A stretch of 64,000 bases of DNA from Sva-07 sp963715825 (GCA_963715825.1 CAVQSI010000003.1:46116-110115); one strand, 5' to 3'. Shown: positions 35,861 through 46,289, counted from the first letter of the stretch. Notes: generated by a model not told the origin, from the letters alone. Numbers and translations: made by a program.

Positions 35861-36790
35861 GTGCTGGCGAGCGATGCAACGAGTCGGACGATCCGCTCGA
35901 CGGTCGCAGGAAGGCCGCCGCCGAAGTCGGCCTCGACGACACGCTCGACGGTCCAGGCGATCCTGCCGGCCGCTACATCGCGGGCCGCGTCCCGTCGCCG
36001 GCGACCCGCTGTCTCGCGGTGGGTGGGGTGCAGATCGACTTCGATGGCCAGTTTCACAGCAGGAACGGCCAGATCGAACCGAGCCGGACCGTAGCCGGGC
36101 AGATCGATGCGGAACTGGCGCTCGAGACCCGCAAGGCCTGCCGCGGCGAGCGCATCGCCGAGCACAGCTTCGCCGTGCGACTCCGCTGCACCTCCATGCA
36201 ACCGGCTGTCGAGCAGCTCGAGGAACCGCCGGATCCATGGTCGCTGGCACGACATCCAATCGACAGCAACCGCAGCGAAGTTCGTCCTCGTGGAGGTCGC
36301 CGTCGCGGATCACCTGCTCGATGATCGAGAGCAGGTCCGTCGGTGGGACGAACCTCGCGAGATCGAGTGCCGTGCGTGCTCGGCTGGTGACATTGATGCC
36401 ATCGGGACGCTGGACGACATCGCACGGATGTACTGCCGCCGTCCGGTACGCCACCACCCAGGGGGCAATCGACGGGTGGCTCGCCGGTGGGGCGAGCACG
36501 TGGATCCGGTGATCTCGGGGAAGACGTCGGAGCCCCCACAGACGGCCAGCCGTCGGACCGCTGATCGCAAGCGTCGGGTGAGCTGCGCACACGGCGGCGC
36601 ATCTCGCTGCCTCATCGAGCGTGACCGCCGGGATGCGATACACCCCCTTGAGCACTGCGGCGAGGTTGCCCGACTCGATCAGCGACCGGACCGCCGGCGA
36701 TGACATGCCGCACCGCTGCAGCTCGGCCGCCGTTGCAATGCCGTGGTGGGTGCGAAGGAATTCCAACGCCTCGGTGGTGAAGATGGCCAC
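35854..36790 (-). pseudogene. AbiEi-type winged helix plus DUF559 nuclease-like protein, frameshifted
   Basis: Residues 1-100 (FLRTHHGIATAAELQRCG, VYRIPAV, HPTLAISGPTAGRLWGL) resemble the AbiEi antitoxin family winged helix and its following domain. After LHEDELR near 36275 the reading moves to another frame that gives PWIRRFLELLDSRL, SHGEAVLGDALAAAGL and KLAIEVDLHPTHRE, a DUF559/Vsr-like nuclease fold with Glu and Asp-x-Asp-type residues. Removing one base gives 311 residues, the normal length. It lies between two pairs of 43-nt repeats. Because three other genes here also have one extra base, error is possible. Confidence 0.7.
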
Positions 36791-36867
36791 ACGACCTCCT
36801 GGTGAACGAATGGTTCGGAGGAGGGAGTCGGTGGTGAAACGCTACTGCGCGAACGCCTCAACAGCGA

Positions 36868-36911
36868 GCGATGAGTTTCCGCGCGACCTGTCCGCCGCGA
36901 AGACTCATCGC
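36868..36911. repeat. 43-nt palindromic repeat, copy 3
   Basis: Same unit as at 35756 with one extra C in the right arm (44 nt). It lies in the leader region of the AbiEi-DUF559-type gene. Confidence 0.8.
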
Positions 36912-36930
36912 TACCGGGGCTCACGAGCGA

Positions 36931-36973
36931 GCGATGAGTTTCCGCGCGACCTGTCCGCGCGAAGACTCATCGC
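36931..36973. repeat. 43-nt palindromic repeat, copy 4
   Basis: Matches copy 1 over the 43 bases. Copies 3 and 4 share longer flanks (GCGAGCGATGAG on the left and CTCATCGCTAC on the right), suggesting local duplication. It lies 25 bases from the mdh stop. Confidence 0.8.
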
Positions 36974-36998
36974 TACTGCGTGATCTCGGTGCGCAGCG

Positions 36999-37985
<987 letters not shown>

Positions 37986-38033
37986 GGTCCGAGCGTACGT
38001 CCGGTGATGATCCCCTCCCAAGCGCAACCCGGT

Positions 38034-38085
38034 CCGAAATGTCGCGCTGGCGTTGCGCTGAGCGCAACGTGCACGGCATTTTTCG
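38034..38085. terminator. Nested hairpin after the first acyltransferase
   Basis: The centre at 38051-38069 pairs CGTTGCGCT with AGCGCAACG, and outer arms starting CCGAAATG and ending CATTTTTCGG extend it with bulges. It lies between the acyltransferase stop and the mdh start on the minus strand. The GCGTTGC core recalls the elements at 29281 and 40343. Confidence 0.5.
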
Positions 38086-38097
38086 GGCGGGTCGGGG

Positions 38098-40269
38098 TCA
38101 GGGTTGCGCGAGGACGCGGCCGATGACGTCGGCGTAGAAGTTCTGGCCCGATTGGGTGAGGTGGATGCCGTCGTCGTAGAAGCAGCGACCCTCGCAGCTC
38201 GCCGACAGGACCTCCCAGTCGACGACGGTGACGTTGGGATGCGCTGCCGGGACGGCTCGCAGCTTGGCGTTGTTGTCGGCGATCCATCCCCGGTCGGCCT
38301 TGCCGGTCAGCAACAGCACGACGGGGACGTCGGCCACGGTGGCCAACATCTCGTCGAGGGTCTCGTCAGAGAACCCGCCGTTCGTGCCGAGGTGGATCAC
38401 CACCACCGACCCGAACGTGCCATTGTCCCGCAGGGTCTGCATCGTGGGCACGAACGCCTTCATCTGGCGGCTCTGAAGCGCGTCGACCTGGAAGCCGCGC
38501 GCCTGCAGCTCCTCGGCCGCGCCGAGCATCACCGAGTCGCCGAGCGCGACCAGCGGGAAGCCCGACACCGTCGGCGGGATCGCGAGCGTGGCGAGGCCAT
38601 CGAGGCTCGACACGACCCCGAGCTGACCGACGGGGGCCGGCGCCGTGGTCGGCGGCAGCGTGATCGGCACCGTCGTGGGCGCCAGGGTGATCGGCACCGT
38701 GGTCGCCGCGATGGTGTCGGGGACGACGGGGGCCGCCGGATCGAGGGATGGATCCAGGGAGGGATCAAGGGAAGGGTCGAGCGTCGGATCGAGCACCGCT
38801 GGCACCGTGGTCGCCGACGGCGCCGTGGTGGTGGTGGTGGTGGTGGAGGTGGTCGTGGTGGAGGCCACCGGGATCTCGTCGACGGCGAGCAGGTCGGTGG
38901 TGAACTCCTCTCCGGCGTCGAGCGCTTGGGCGATCTCGTTCTGCTCGAGCGGGGCGGTCATCAGGACGACGCCGACAGCGAGGCCGACGACGGCTGCCAG
39001 CGCCACAGCGGTGGACGCGAGCACCTTGGGCGCCCGACGAGCTCCGCCGAAGATCCTCCGCCAGCCCGCGGTGAACCTGCCCTGGCGGATCGGGGTCTCG
39101 ATGAAGTGGTACGAGAGTTCGGTGATGATCGTCGTGAGCAACAGGCCGAACACGAACTCGCGCACGGTCATCTTGTTTCCCGCCACCCCACGGATCATCT
39201 GGAAGATCGGCCAGTGGTACAGATACAACCCGTACGACCGGGTGCCGACCCAGCGGAACGCCGGGTTCCCGAGGACCCGGTTGGCGTAGGCGCCGCGGTG
39301 CGTGACCGCGGCGATGATCGCCAGCGTCGCCAGTCCGGCAACGAACATCCCGCCGCGGAACACGAACGGATCAGCACCGCTCGGCGTGACCAGATAGGTG
39401 TTCCAGCACAGCCACGCGAACACGATGATCCCGACCACGGCGAGTGCGTCGAAGAGCCGACCCTTCGACCGCAGCGGTCCTCGCACGATCGCCAACGGGC
39501 GCCACACCATGGCGAATGCCGCACCGAGCAGGATGCCGCTCAGGCGACTGATCGTTCCGAGATACAGCGTGTCGATCTTGTTGATCGGACGATCGCCGAA
39601 CCACCAGTACGCGTCCGGGGTGATGTTCGGATCGGCCACCGGGCCTGGGTAGAACAGCAGCGCCGTTGCCACGGTGATCAGCACCGCACACACGAACAAC
39701 CAGCGGCTGACCGCAGCGACCTGGCGGGTGCCGTTGCGGCCCAGCAGGAAGATCATCACGACCGGCCAGAACAGATAGAACTGCTCTTCGACCGCCAGGC
39801 TCCACAGGTGACGCAGCGGGGCGAAGTCACCGGCGGCGGTGTAGCCGAGGCCCTCCCAGATCTGGTACCAGTTCGACACGTAGAAGAAGCCGGCGATCAC
39901 GTCGCCACGCAGGGCGCCGAGCGCCTCGTACTTGAAGATCGCCGTCCAGAGCGTGACGAGGAACATCATCGTGAACAGCGCAGGGAGCAGGCGGCGGGCG
40001 CGGCGTGCCCAGAAGTGGCGCAGCGAGATCCGGTAGCTGCGCTCGCGTTCGGAGATGAGCAGCAACGTGATCAGGTACCCCGAGATCACGAAGAACATCT
40101 CGACGCCGAAGAAGCCGCCTGGTAGCCAGTCGCTGTTGGCGTGGTACACGATCACGGCGACCACGGCGAGCGCGCGCATCCCGTCGAGACCCGGGAGATA
40201 CGGGACCCGACTGATGTGGGCGCGGTCGTCGGGAACCGGTTCCACCCGGGGTGGCGCGAGCGTGGACAT
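38098..40269 (-). CDS. OafA/YrhL-type membrane acyltransferase with C-terminal SGNH domain (copy 1)
   Basis: A 723-residue protein. The N-terminal acyltransferase-3 domain of about 10 helices begins YLPGLDGMRALAVVAVIVYH and includes FFVISGYLITLLL, RARRLLPAL and LRHLWSLAVEEQFYL with catalytic His. A Thr/Pro linker with three to four LDPS repeats leads to an SGNH domain with ALGDSVMLGA and DDGIHLTQSGQ. Such proteins O-acylate cell-surface polysaccharides. It is a paralogue of the next upstream gene. Confidence 0.92.
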   Translation of the reverse strand: MSTLAPPRVEPVPDDRAHISRVPYLPGLDGMRALAVVAVIVYHANSDWLPGGFFGVEMFFVISGYLITLLLISERERSYRISLRHFWARRARRLLPALFTMMFLVTLWTAIFKYEALGALRGDVIAGFFYVSNWYQIWEGLGYTAAGDFAPLRHLWSLAVEEQFYLFWPVVMIFLLGRNGTRQVAAVSRWLFVCAVLITVATALLFYPGPVADPNITPDAYWWFGDRPINKIDTLYLGTISRLSGILLGAAFAMVWRPLAIVRGPLRSKGRLFDALAVVGIIVFAWLCWNTYLVTPSGADPFVFRGGMFVAGLATLAIIAAVTHRGAYANRVLGNPAFRWVGTRSYGLYLYHWPIFQMIRGVAGNKMTVREFVFGLLLTTIITELSYHFIETPIRQGRFTAGWRRIFGGARRAPKVLASTAVALAAVVGLAVGVVLMTAPLEQNEIAQALDAGEEFTTDLLAVDEIPVASTTTTSTTTTTTTAPSATTVPAVLDPTLDPSLDPSLDPSLDPAAPVVPDTIAATTVPITLAPTTVPITLPPTTAPAPVGQLGVVSSLDGLATLAIPPTVSGFPLVALGDSVMLGAAEELQARGFQVDALQSRQMKAFVPTMQTLRDNGTFGSVVVIHLGTNGGFSDETLDEMLATVADVPVVLLLTGKADRGWIADNNAKLRAVPAAHPNVTVVDWEVLSASCEGRCFYDDGIHLTQSGQNFYADVIGRVLAQP

Positions 40270-40342
40270 GGGTGGTCCAGTATCGCCGAGGTACCCCCGC
40301 CAGCCACGTCATGCCGGCAATCCGGCGACCGACCGGCCACCA

Positions 40343-40400
40343 CCACGTTTGCGTTGCACTCCCAGCGGACCGGGTCACCCGAACCCGCACACAAACGTGG
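40343..40400. terminator. Hairpin with CCACGTTTG arms between the two acyltransferases
   Basis: Arms CCACGTTTGCGTTGC (40343-40357) and GCACACAAACGTGG (40387-40400) pair with few mismatches. It lies just beyond the stop of the upstream acyltransferase at 40412. Related to the element at 29281-29338. Confidence 0.55.
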
Positions 40401-40411
40401 TAGCGGCCCGA

Positions 40412-42463
40412 TCAGGCGAGGGCTTGGAGCGCGCCGTCGATCAACTCGGCGTAGTAGGCCTGGCCATCGGGTCGCAGGTGGAACCCGTCGCTCTGGAAAC
40501 AGTCGCCGGGGCAGGAATCAGCGAGGTCGGCCCAGTAGAGCACCGATGCGTTCGGGTAGGTGCTGGCGGCGCTGAAGATCAGGTTGTTGTTCCCCTCGGT
40601 CCAGGCCCGGTCGACGTCGATCGTCAACAGCAGCACCCGGGGCACACCCGCCAGTGCGTCCATCATCGCCGTGAGGTCGTCGGGGTCGATGTCGCCGTTC
40701 GTGCCGAGGTGAACGACCACGACATCTCCGAGGCGATCGGCGTCGCCCAGCTGCTGGACCACGTCGACACCGTCGGAGAACTGACGGCTCTCCTTTGCGT
40801 CGACCGTGTACCCCCTGGTGGCGAGTTCGCCCGCAGCTCCGAGCATCACCGAGTCGCCGAGCGCCAACTGGGCGATCGGGACCGGCGGTGCGGTCGTCGT
40901 GGTCGTGGTCTCGACGACGGGCGGCACCACGGCCGACCCCGAGGGATCGGTCACGTCCGCCGGCGTGACCGAGTCGTCGACCCCAACGGCCGGGTCGACC
41001 GGATCGCCGGTGTCGGCGGGCTCGTCCCCCGAGCAGGTCGGATCGTTGACGACGTCGCAGGTGAACTCGGCACCCTCGTCGAGCGTCTGGCGCACCTCGT
41101 CCTCGACGACCGGTGCGGTGGCCAGGCTGACTCCGGCGAACAGCGACAGCGCACCGACGACGGCGCCGACGGCGATCAGGGCAGTTCGTGGCCCGGGGAC
41201 CGGCGACCGCCAGATCCGCGCCAGCGAGGCCCGCATCGTCCCCCGACGGATCGGTGTTTCGATGAACCGGTAGGAGAGTTCGGTGATGATGCCGGTGAGG
41301 ATCATCGCGAACACGAACTCGTACAGCTCGAGGTGCACGCCGGCCATCCCGCGGATGAGCTGATAGATCGGCCAGTGGTACAGGTACAGCCCGTACGACC
41401 GGGTTCCGATCCACAGCAGGACCGGAAGGCTGAGCGCTTTCGACGTGGCCGCGCGTTCGTGGGTGACCGCCGCCACCATCATCAGCGTGGCGACGGCGCA
41501 CAGCAGGAACCCGCCGCGGAACAGGAACGGGTTGCCGCCATCGGGGCCGATCAGCCACATCCACCAGAACATGGCGGCGAGCGCGACCAGTCCGACGAGC
41601 GCGGTGAGATCGAGCAGCCGACCCTTGGTGCGCAACGGCCCGCGCATCACGGCCACCGGACGCCAGACCATGGCGAAGGCGGCACCGAGCAGCAGCCCGC
41701 CCGCCCGGCTGAACGTCCCGAGATACGACCAGTCGAACTTCGAGATCTCGCGTCCGAACACCGACCAGAAGGCGTCGGGTGTGACCTCCGGAGTGCCGAT
41801 CGGGCCCGACGTGTAGACCAGCGCGGTGACGAGGGTGATGCCGAGCGCAGCGAGCACCAGCCAGCGGCTGATGTCGGCGATGCGCCGCGATCCACCACGC
41901 AGCAACGCGAACATCACCAACGGCCACACCACGTAGAACTGTTCTTCGACGGCGAGGCTCCAGAGGTGACGCAGCGGCGCGAACTCGTTCGCTGCGGTGT
42001 ATCCCGCACCGGTCCAGATCTGGTACCAGTTCGACACGTAGAAGAACGCGGCGATCACGTCGCCACGCAGCTTGCCGAGTTCGTCGCGTTCGAACAGCGA
42101 CGTCCAGATGGTGAGCGCGAGCATCATGGCGAACAGCGCAGGCAGCAGCCGCCGGGCTCGACGGACCCAGAAGTGCTTCATGTCGACGGTCGAAGTGCGC
42201 TCCTTCTCGGAGATCAGCAGCAGCGTGATCAGGTAGCCGGAGATCACGAAGAACACTTCGACGCCGAGGTAGCCGCCGGGCAACCAGTCGGGGTTCGCGT
42301 GGTACACCATCACCGCGACGACGGCGATCGCCCGCATGCCGTCGAGGCCGGGCAGGTAGGGGACCCGGCTGATGTCGGCGGGGCCCGAACGTCGCCGGGT
42401 ACGCGCGGTGGGCCGCGACGAAGCTCGCGTCGGTGCTCCCGATGCGTCGGCGGTCGCAGTCAT
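40412..42463 (-). CDS. OafA/YrhL-type membrane acyltransferase with C-terminal SGNH domain (copy 2)
   Basis: A 683-residue paralogue of the gene at 38098, with the same order: basic N-terminus, YLPGLDGMRAIAVVAVMVYH, FFVISGYLITLLL, RARRLLPAL, LRHLWSLAVEEQFYVVW, then a Thr/Asp linker and an SGNH domain (ALGDSVMLGA, SDGFHLRPDGQ). The linker differs in sequence and lacks the LDPS repeats. The two likely arose by tandem duplication; the linker and SGNH parts have drifted most. Confidence 0.92.
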   Translation of the reverse strand: MTATADASGAPTRASSRPTARTRRRSGPADISRVPYLPGLDGMRAIAVVAVMVYHANPDWLPGGYLGVEVFFVISGYLITLLLISEKERTSTVDMKHFWVRRARRLLPALFAMMLALTIWTSLFERDELGKLRGDVIAAFFYVSNWYQIWTGAGYTAANEFAPLRHLWSLAVEEQFYVVWPLVMFALLRGGSRRIADISRWLVLAALGITLVTALVYTSGPIGTPEVTPDAFWSVFGREISKFDWSYLGTFSRAGGLLLGAAFAMVWRPVAVMRGPLRTKGRLLDLTALVGLVALAAMFWWMWLIGPDGGNPFLFRGGFLLCAVATLMMVAAVTHERAATSKALSLPVLLWIGTRSYGLYLYHWPIYQLIRGMAGVHLELYEFVFAMILTGIITELSYRFIETPIRRGTMRASLARIWRSPVPGPRTALIAVGAVVGALSLFAGVSLATAPVVEDEVRQTLDEGAEFTCDVVNDPTCSGDEPADTGDPVDPAVGVDDSVTPADVTDPSGSAVVPPVVETTTTTTAPPVPIAQLALGDSVMLGAAGELATRGYTVDAKESRQFSDGVDVVQQLGDADRLGDVVVVHLGTNGDIDPDDLTAMMDALAGVPRVLLLTIDVDRAWTEGNNNLIFSAASTYPNASVLYWADLADSCPGDCFQSDGFHLRPDGQAYYAELIDGALQALA

Positions 42464-42479
42464 GGAGGGCCAGTATCGC

Positions 42480-43337
42480 TCAAGCGGTGGTCAGCCCGAG
42501 GTTCAGGCAGATTTCCACGACGGACTCGGGCCGGTTGAGGGCGTACAGGTGGAGGCCGGGCGTGCCCGCGTCGATCAGGTCGGAGCACAGCTGCGTCGCA
42601 ACGTCGATGCCGATCCGGCGGACCTCCTCGGGGTCGTCGGTGGCGTCGAGGCGATCGGCGAGCCAGCCGGGCAGCGCCGCGCCGCTCATCTCGGCCATGC
42701 GCTTGACCATGGCCTTGTTGTTGATCGGCATGATGCCGGGCAGCACGGGCTTGTCGATGCCGAGGGCGGACAGTTCCTCGACGAGGCGAACCCAGTGCTC
42801 GACCTCGAAGAAGAACTGCGTGAGCGCGAAGTCGGCGACCGACAGCTTGGCGGCGAGATGACGGCGATCGGTGTCGCGATCTGGCGAGCGGGGGTGGATT
42901 TCGGGGTGGGCCGCCACGCCGACCGCGAACGTGCCCGCCGCCACCACGTCTTCGAGCAGATCCATTGCGTAGAGGTAGTCGCCCGGCTCCTCGACGCCGC
43001 CCGCCGGTGGGTCGCCGCCGAGGGCGAGGATGTTCTCGATGCCGAGCTCGGCATAGGTCTCGAGCAGCGATGACACGTCGTCGCGTCGATGGCCGCGGCA
43101 CGTGAGGTGGGGCATCGGCGTCCACGTGGTCTCGCCGAGCATCCAGGCAACGACGTCGCCGGTGCGGTGACGGTCGGACCCGCCGGCGCCGTAGGTGATC
43201 GACACGAAGTCGGGGTGCAGCGACTCGATGGCGGCAACGGTGCGGCCGAGCGTCATGTTCGCAGCCGGGGTCTTCGGCGGGAAGAACTCGAACGAAAGTG
43301 TCCGCTTGGATGCGAGAAGATCCGGGATCCGGGCCAT
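42480..43337 (-). CDS. metF: Methylenetetrahydrofolate reductase
   Basis: A 285-residue flavoenzyme. LSFEFFPPKT holds the catalytic Glu, FVSITYGAGGSDR and HLTCRGHRRDDV match folate and FAD-binding loops, and ILALGGDPP and FFFEVEHWVRLVEEL follow the family. It reduces 5,10-methylene-THF to 5-methyl-THF for methionine synthesis. It ends 16 bases before the acyltransferase start and may be co-transcribed with it. Confidence 0.94.
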   Translation of the reverse strand: MARIPDLLASKRTLSFEFFPPKTPAANMTLGRTVAAIESLHPDFVSITYGAGGSDRHRTGDVVAWMLGETTWTPMPHLTCRGHRRDDVSSLLETYAELGIENILALGGDPPAGGVEEPGDYLYAMDLLEDVVAAGTFAVGVAAHPEIHPRSPDRDTDRRHLAAKLSVADFALTQFFFEVEHWVRLVEELSALGIDKPVLPGIMPINNKAMVKRMAEMSGAALPGWLADRLDATDDPEEVRRIGIDVATQLCSDLIDAGTPGLHLYALNRPESVVEICLNLGLTTA

Positions 43338-43461
43338 CCCGCAGAGGCTACCGAGCGATGCCCCGGCCAGGGGGGTCCGTGCAGGACGCTCACGGACCGT
43401 CACCGGCGGGGTTCGGAGTGTGTTACGTTCCCGCCGTCAGATACGAGCAAGGGGAAACAAC

Positions 43462-43827
43462 ATGCCGATGATCGAGAACTGGAAACTGGTCGTACTCGAG
43501 CGCTTCGCGAAGTTCGACGGACGAGCCGGCCGGGCCGAGTTCTGGTGGTTCGTCTTGGCGAACTTCGTGGTCTACATCGCCCTGCTGATCCTTGCGCAGA
43601 TCAGCGGGATCTTCCTGGTCCTCTACTTCCTGTATGCGCTCGCAATGATCGTGCCGTCACTGGCTGTTGCGATCCGCCGCCTCCACGACACCGACAAGAC
43701 CGGGTGGCTGCTGCTGATCGGTCTCATCCCGTTCGTCGGCTTCATCATCCTGCTGGTGTTCTACATCCAGGAAGGCACCAGCGGACCCAACCAGTACGGC
43801 GCCGCCGCCGAACCCGCCGCCGGCTGA
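43462..43827 (+). CDS. DUF805 family membrane protein
   Basis: A 121-residue protein with the DUF805 signature FDGRAGRAEFWWFVL, three hydrophobic helices and the segment AIRRLHDTDKTGWLLLIGLIP. Small membrane proteins of this family are widespread; no function is established. A Gly-rich AAGGGG lies upstream of the ATG at 43462. Confidence 0.88.
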   Translation: MPMIENWKLVVLERFAKFDGRAGRAEFWWFVLANFVVYIALLILAQISGIFLVLYFLYALAMIVPSLAVAIRRLHDTDKTGWLLLIGLIPFVGFIILLVFYIQEGTSGPNQYGAAAEPAAG

Positions 43828-43884
43828 ACAGCCCAAGACATCACGTCGGTCCGGCAGGGCCGCCGCCGGGAGCGCCAGCGACCG

Positions 43885-44014
43885 AGGCTGGCGTCCGGCC
43901 GACCCCGATCGTCGTGTTCCAGCGTGCGGTGAGGCCGGACACACCAGTGAAGGCTGGCGTCCGGCCGACCCCGATCGTCACGTTCCGGCGTGCCGTGAGG
44001 CCGGACACATGATG
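43885..44014. repeat. Tandem pair of about 66-nt units with GTCCGGCC arms
   Basis: Two copies at a period of 66 bases (43885-43950 and from 43951). Each starts AGGCTGGCGTCCGGCCGACC and ends GTGAGGCCGGACAC, so GTCCGGCC and GGCCGGAC can pair within each. They fill the convergent gap between the DUF805 gene and purH and probably act as terminators. Confidence 0.7.
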
Positions 44015-45566
44015 TCAGTGGCGGAAGTGGCGCTCGCCGGTGAAGACCATGGCGATGCCGTGTTCGTCGGCGGCGGCGATGACCTCGTCGTCGCGGACGG
44101 AGCCGCCCGGTTGGATCACGCAGGCGATCCCGGCCGCAGCCGCGGCATCGAGGCCGTCGCGGAACGGGAAGAACGCGTCGCTTGCACAGGCACCACCGGT
44201 CGCCCGGCCGGCTGACCGCTCGGCGGCGATGCGGGCCGAGTCCAGCCGGTTCTGCTGGCCGGCGCCGATGCCGAACGCCTGCAGGTCCTTGGCGTAGACG
44301 ATGGCGTTGCTGCTGACAGCGGCGCACACCTGCCAGGCGAACTCGAGGTCGGCCCACTGTTCCTCGCTCGGTTGGGTTGCGGTGACGATGCGCCACGCGT
44401 CGCTGCGTCCCGCAACCGGGTCGGGCTGCTGGACGAGCAGTCCGCCGTCGACCGGTCGGACGTCGAACGGCAGTGGCGAGGCGGCGTTGGCCGACATCAC
44501 GCGCAGGTTCTTCTTCACGGCGAGGATCTCGAGCGCAGCGGGCTCGTAGTCGGGGGCCACCACCACTTCGGTGAACACGTCGCCGATGGCGGTGGCCATC
44601 TCGGCGGTCACGGTCCGGTTCGCGGCGATGATGCCACCGAATGCGCTGACCGGGTCGCAGGCATTCGCCCGGATGTACGCCTCGGTGATGTCGTCGGCGA
44701 CGGCGACGCCGCACGGGTTGGCGTGCTTGACCACGACGACCGCAGGTGCGTCGAACCGCTGCACGAGGCGCCAGGCGGCCTCGGTGTCGAACACGTTGAG
44801 GTAGCTGAGTTCCTTGCCGCCGTGCTGGGTCATCGAGTCCCACCAACTGGTCGCACCCGCCTGGCGGTACCGGGCGCCCTGCTGGTGCGGGTTCTCGCCG
44901 TACCGCAGCGGTTGGGCGAGTTCGAGTGCGAGATGGATCGACGCCGGAAGGGCCGCGTCGCTGCTGGCATCGCTCGCGGTTTCGTCGAACCAGGTGACGA
45001 TCGCCGCGTCGTACGACGCAGTGTGCGCGAACGCGGTCCGCGCCAGGCGATGTCGGGTGGCGTCACCGAGCTTCCCCGCTCCCGCGGAGTTCGTCGAGGA
45101 CGCCGGCGTAGTCGGCCGGGTCGACGAGCACGCCGACGTGGGCATGGTTCTTGGCGGCTGCACGCACCATGGCGGGCCCGCCGATGTCGATCAGTTCGAT
45201 GCTCGGATCGGACGAGAACGGGTAGAGGTTGACCACGACGAGGTCGATCGGCTCGATGCCGTGATGCTCCATGTCGGCGACGTGTTCGGCGTCGGTCGGG
45301 TCGGCGAGGATGCCACCGTGGATCTTCGGGTGCAGGGTCACGACGCGGTGGCCGAGGATCGCCGGGAGCCCCGTCAGCTCTGCGACGTCGGTGACCGGCA
45401 CGCCTGCGTCGGCGATCGCTCGAGCGGTTCCCCCACTCGACACGAGCGACCACCCCAGTTCGTGGAGCGACTCGGCGAACTCGACGATGCCGGACTTGTC
45501 ATAGACGGAGAGCAGCGCAGTGGGCACGAACGCGACCGTAGCCAACGCGCCCTCGTCACGGGACAT
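44015..45566 (-). CDS. purH: Bifunctional AICAR transformylase / IMP cyclohydrolase PurH, frameshifted
   Basis: The N-terminal cyclohydrolase part (ALLSVYDKSGIVEFAESLHE, LVSSGGTARAIADAG, TLHPKIHGGILAD) and the C-terminal transformylase part (LRYGENPHQQGARYR, VVVKHANPCGVA, SDAFFPFRDG, IQPGGSVRDDEVI) lie in different frames. Dropping one C from the run at 45074-45077 joins them as DELRGSGKLGDATRHRLARTAF, giving 516 residues, the normal length. As written the first part stops at 45063. As an essential purine gene it is more likely intact in the cell, with an error in the sequence. Confidence 0.85.
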
Positions 45567-45671
45567 GGCAACAGCAACGCCATTACACGGGGGTTTCACG
45601 GGCGTGGTCGGCGCTGGTACTACGGTGCGCAGCGGGGAGAACACCGAACCACGATTCCGGAGGGAATGCAC

Positions 45672-46226
45672 ATGGACTTCAGCAAATTCAAGACATCCGA
45701 CTGGCTCATGATCGGAGGCGGCATCGGCATCTTCATCTTCGGCTTCTTCGAGTGGGTGACCGTGTCCGGGTTCGGCTTCTCCAGCTCCGGCGGCAACGTG
45801 TTCGACTTCTTCTGGACCGGCACGATCCCGTGGATCCTGGTGGTGGCGTCCGGCGTCGTCACGTTCCTGCTCGTGCAGGGAACGCTGAAGCAGGAGCAAC
45901 TGCCATGGCCACTGGTCCTGCTGGCGGCCACCGCGCTCGCCTCGCTGCTCCTGCTGATCCGGATCATCTTCAACCCGATCGACGGCAAGGATCTGATCGA
46001 GTCCGCCGGCGGCAGTGTCGGCCGCGGCATCGGCATGATCCTGTCGGTGCTGTCCGGCCTCGTCGCAACCGCCGGCGCCTACCTGAACTTCCAGGCGTCG
46101 GGCGGGAACCTCAAGGATCTCACCGACGTCGACAAGCTCAAGTCGAGCTTCGCCAAGGACGACGACGCTCCCCCGCCGCCGCCGCCCATGGATCCCCCTC
46201 CGCCCCCGGCTCCCCCCGCCAGCTGA
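45672..46226 (+). CDS. Four-helix membrane protein with Pro-rich tail
   Basis: A 184-residue protein. Helices are near residues 12-28, 48-68, 76-95 and 118-140, with an ITGAYLNF-like end of the last helix. The C-terminus (DDDAPPPPPPMDPPPPPAPP) is Pro-rich and acidic. The ATG at 45672 is preferred for a GGAGGG site 7 bases upstream over the ATG six bases before. The family is common in actinobacteria but I know no function. Confidence 0.72.
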   Translation: MDFSKFKTSDWLMIGGGIGIFIFGFFEWVTVSGFGFSSSGGNVFDFFWTGTIPWILVVASGVVTFLLVQGTLKQEQLPWPLVLLAATALASLLLLIRIIFNPIDGKDLIESAGGSVGRGIGMILSVLSGLVATAGAYLNFQASGGNLKDLTDVDKLKSSFAKDDDAPPPPPPMDPPPPPAPPAS

Positions 46227-46231
46227 TCTTC

Positions 46232-46280
46232 GTTCTCGTGAACATGTTTGCGGTCTGTCCGCAAACATGTTCACGAGAAC
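46232..46280. terminator. Perfect 22-bp hairpin (TTCTCGTGAACA class) between convergent genes
   Basis: Arms 46232-46253 and 46259-46280 are exact complements around the loop TCTGT; the outer part reads GTTCTCGTGAACATG. It begins 5 bases after the membrane protein stop and ends 9 bases before the sucD stop, so it probably terminates both genes. Related elements occur at 53129, 53658 and 59706. Confidence 0.8.
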
Positions 46281-46289
46281 CGGTACGAC

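Noticed and set aside
36868..36973. A two-repeat array with a short spacer, suggestive of a CRISPR remnant
   Set aside because: The units are themselves full palindromes, only two occur per site with about 19-base spacers, and no cas genes are present.
35854..36973. An insertion sequence or REP-associated transposase at the repeat-flanked locus
   Set aside because: No transposase motif (DDE or HUH) is visible; the encoded protein is AbiEi/DUF559-like. Mobility remains only a hypothesis.
38104..42538. Very long plus-strand frames opposite the acyltransferases
   Set aside because: Their residues are His/Arg/Asp-rich with no domains, and they mirror well-supported minus-strand genes.
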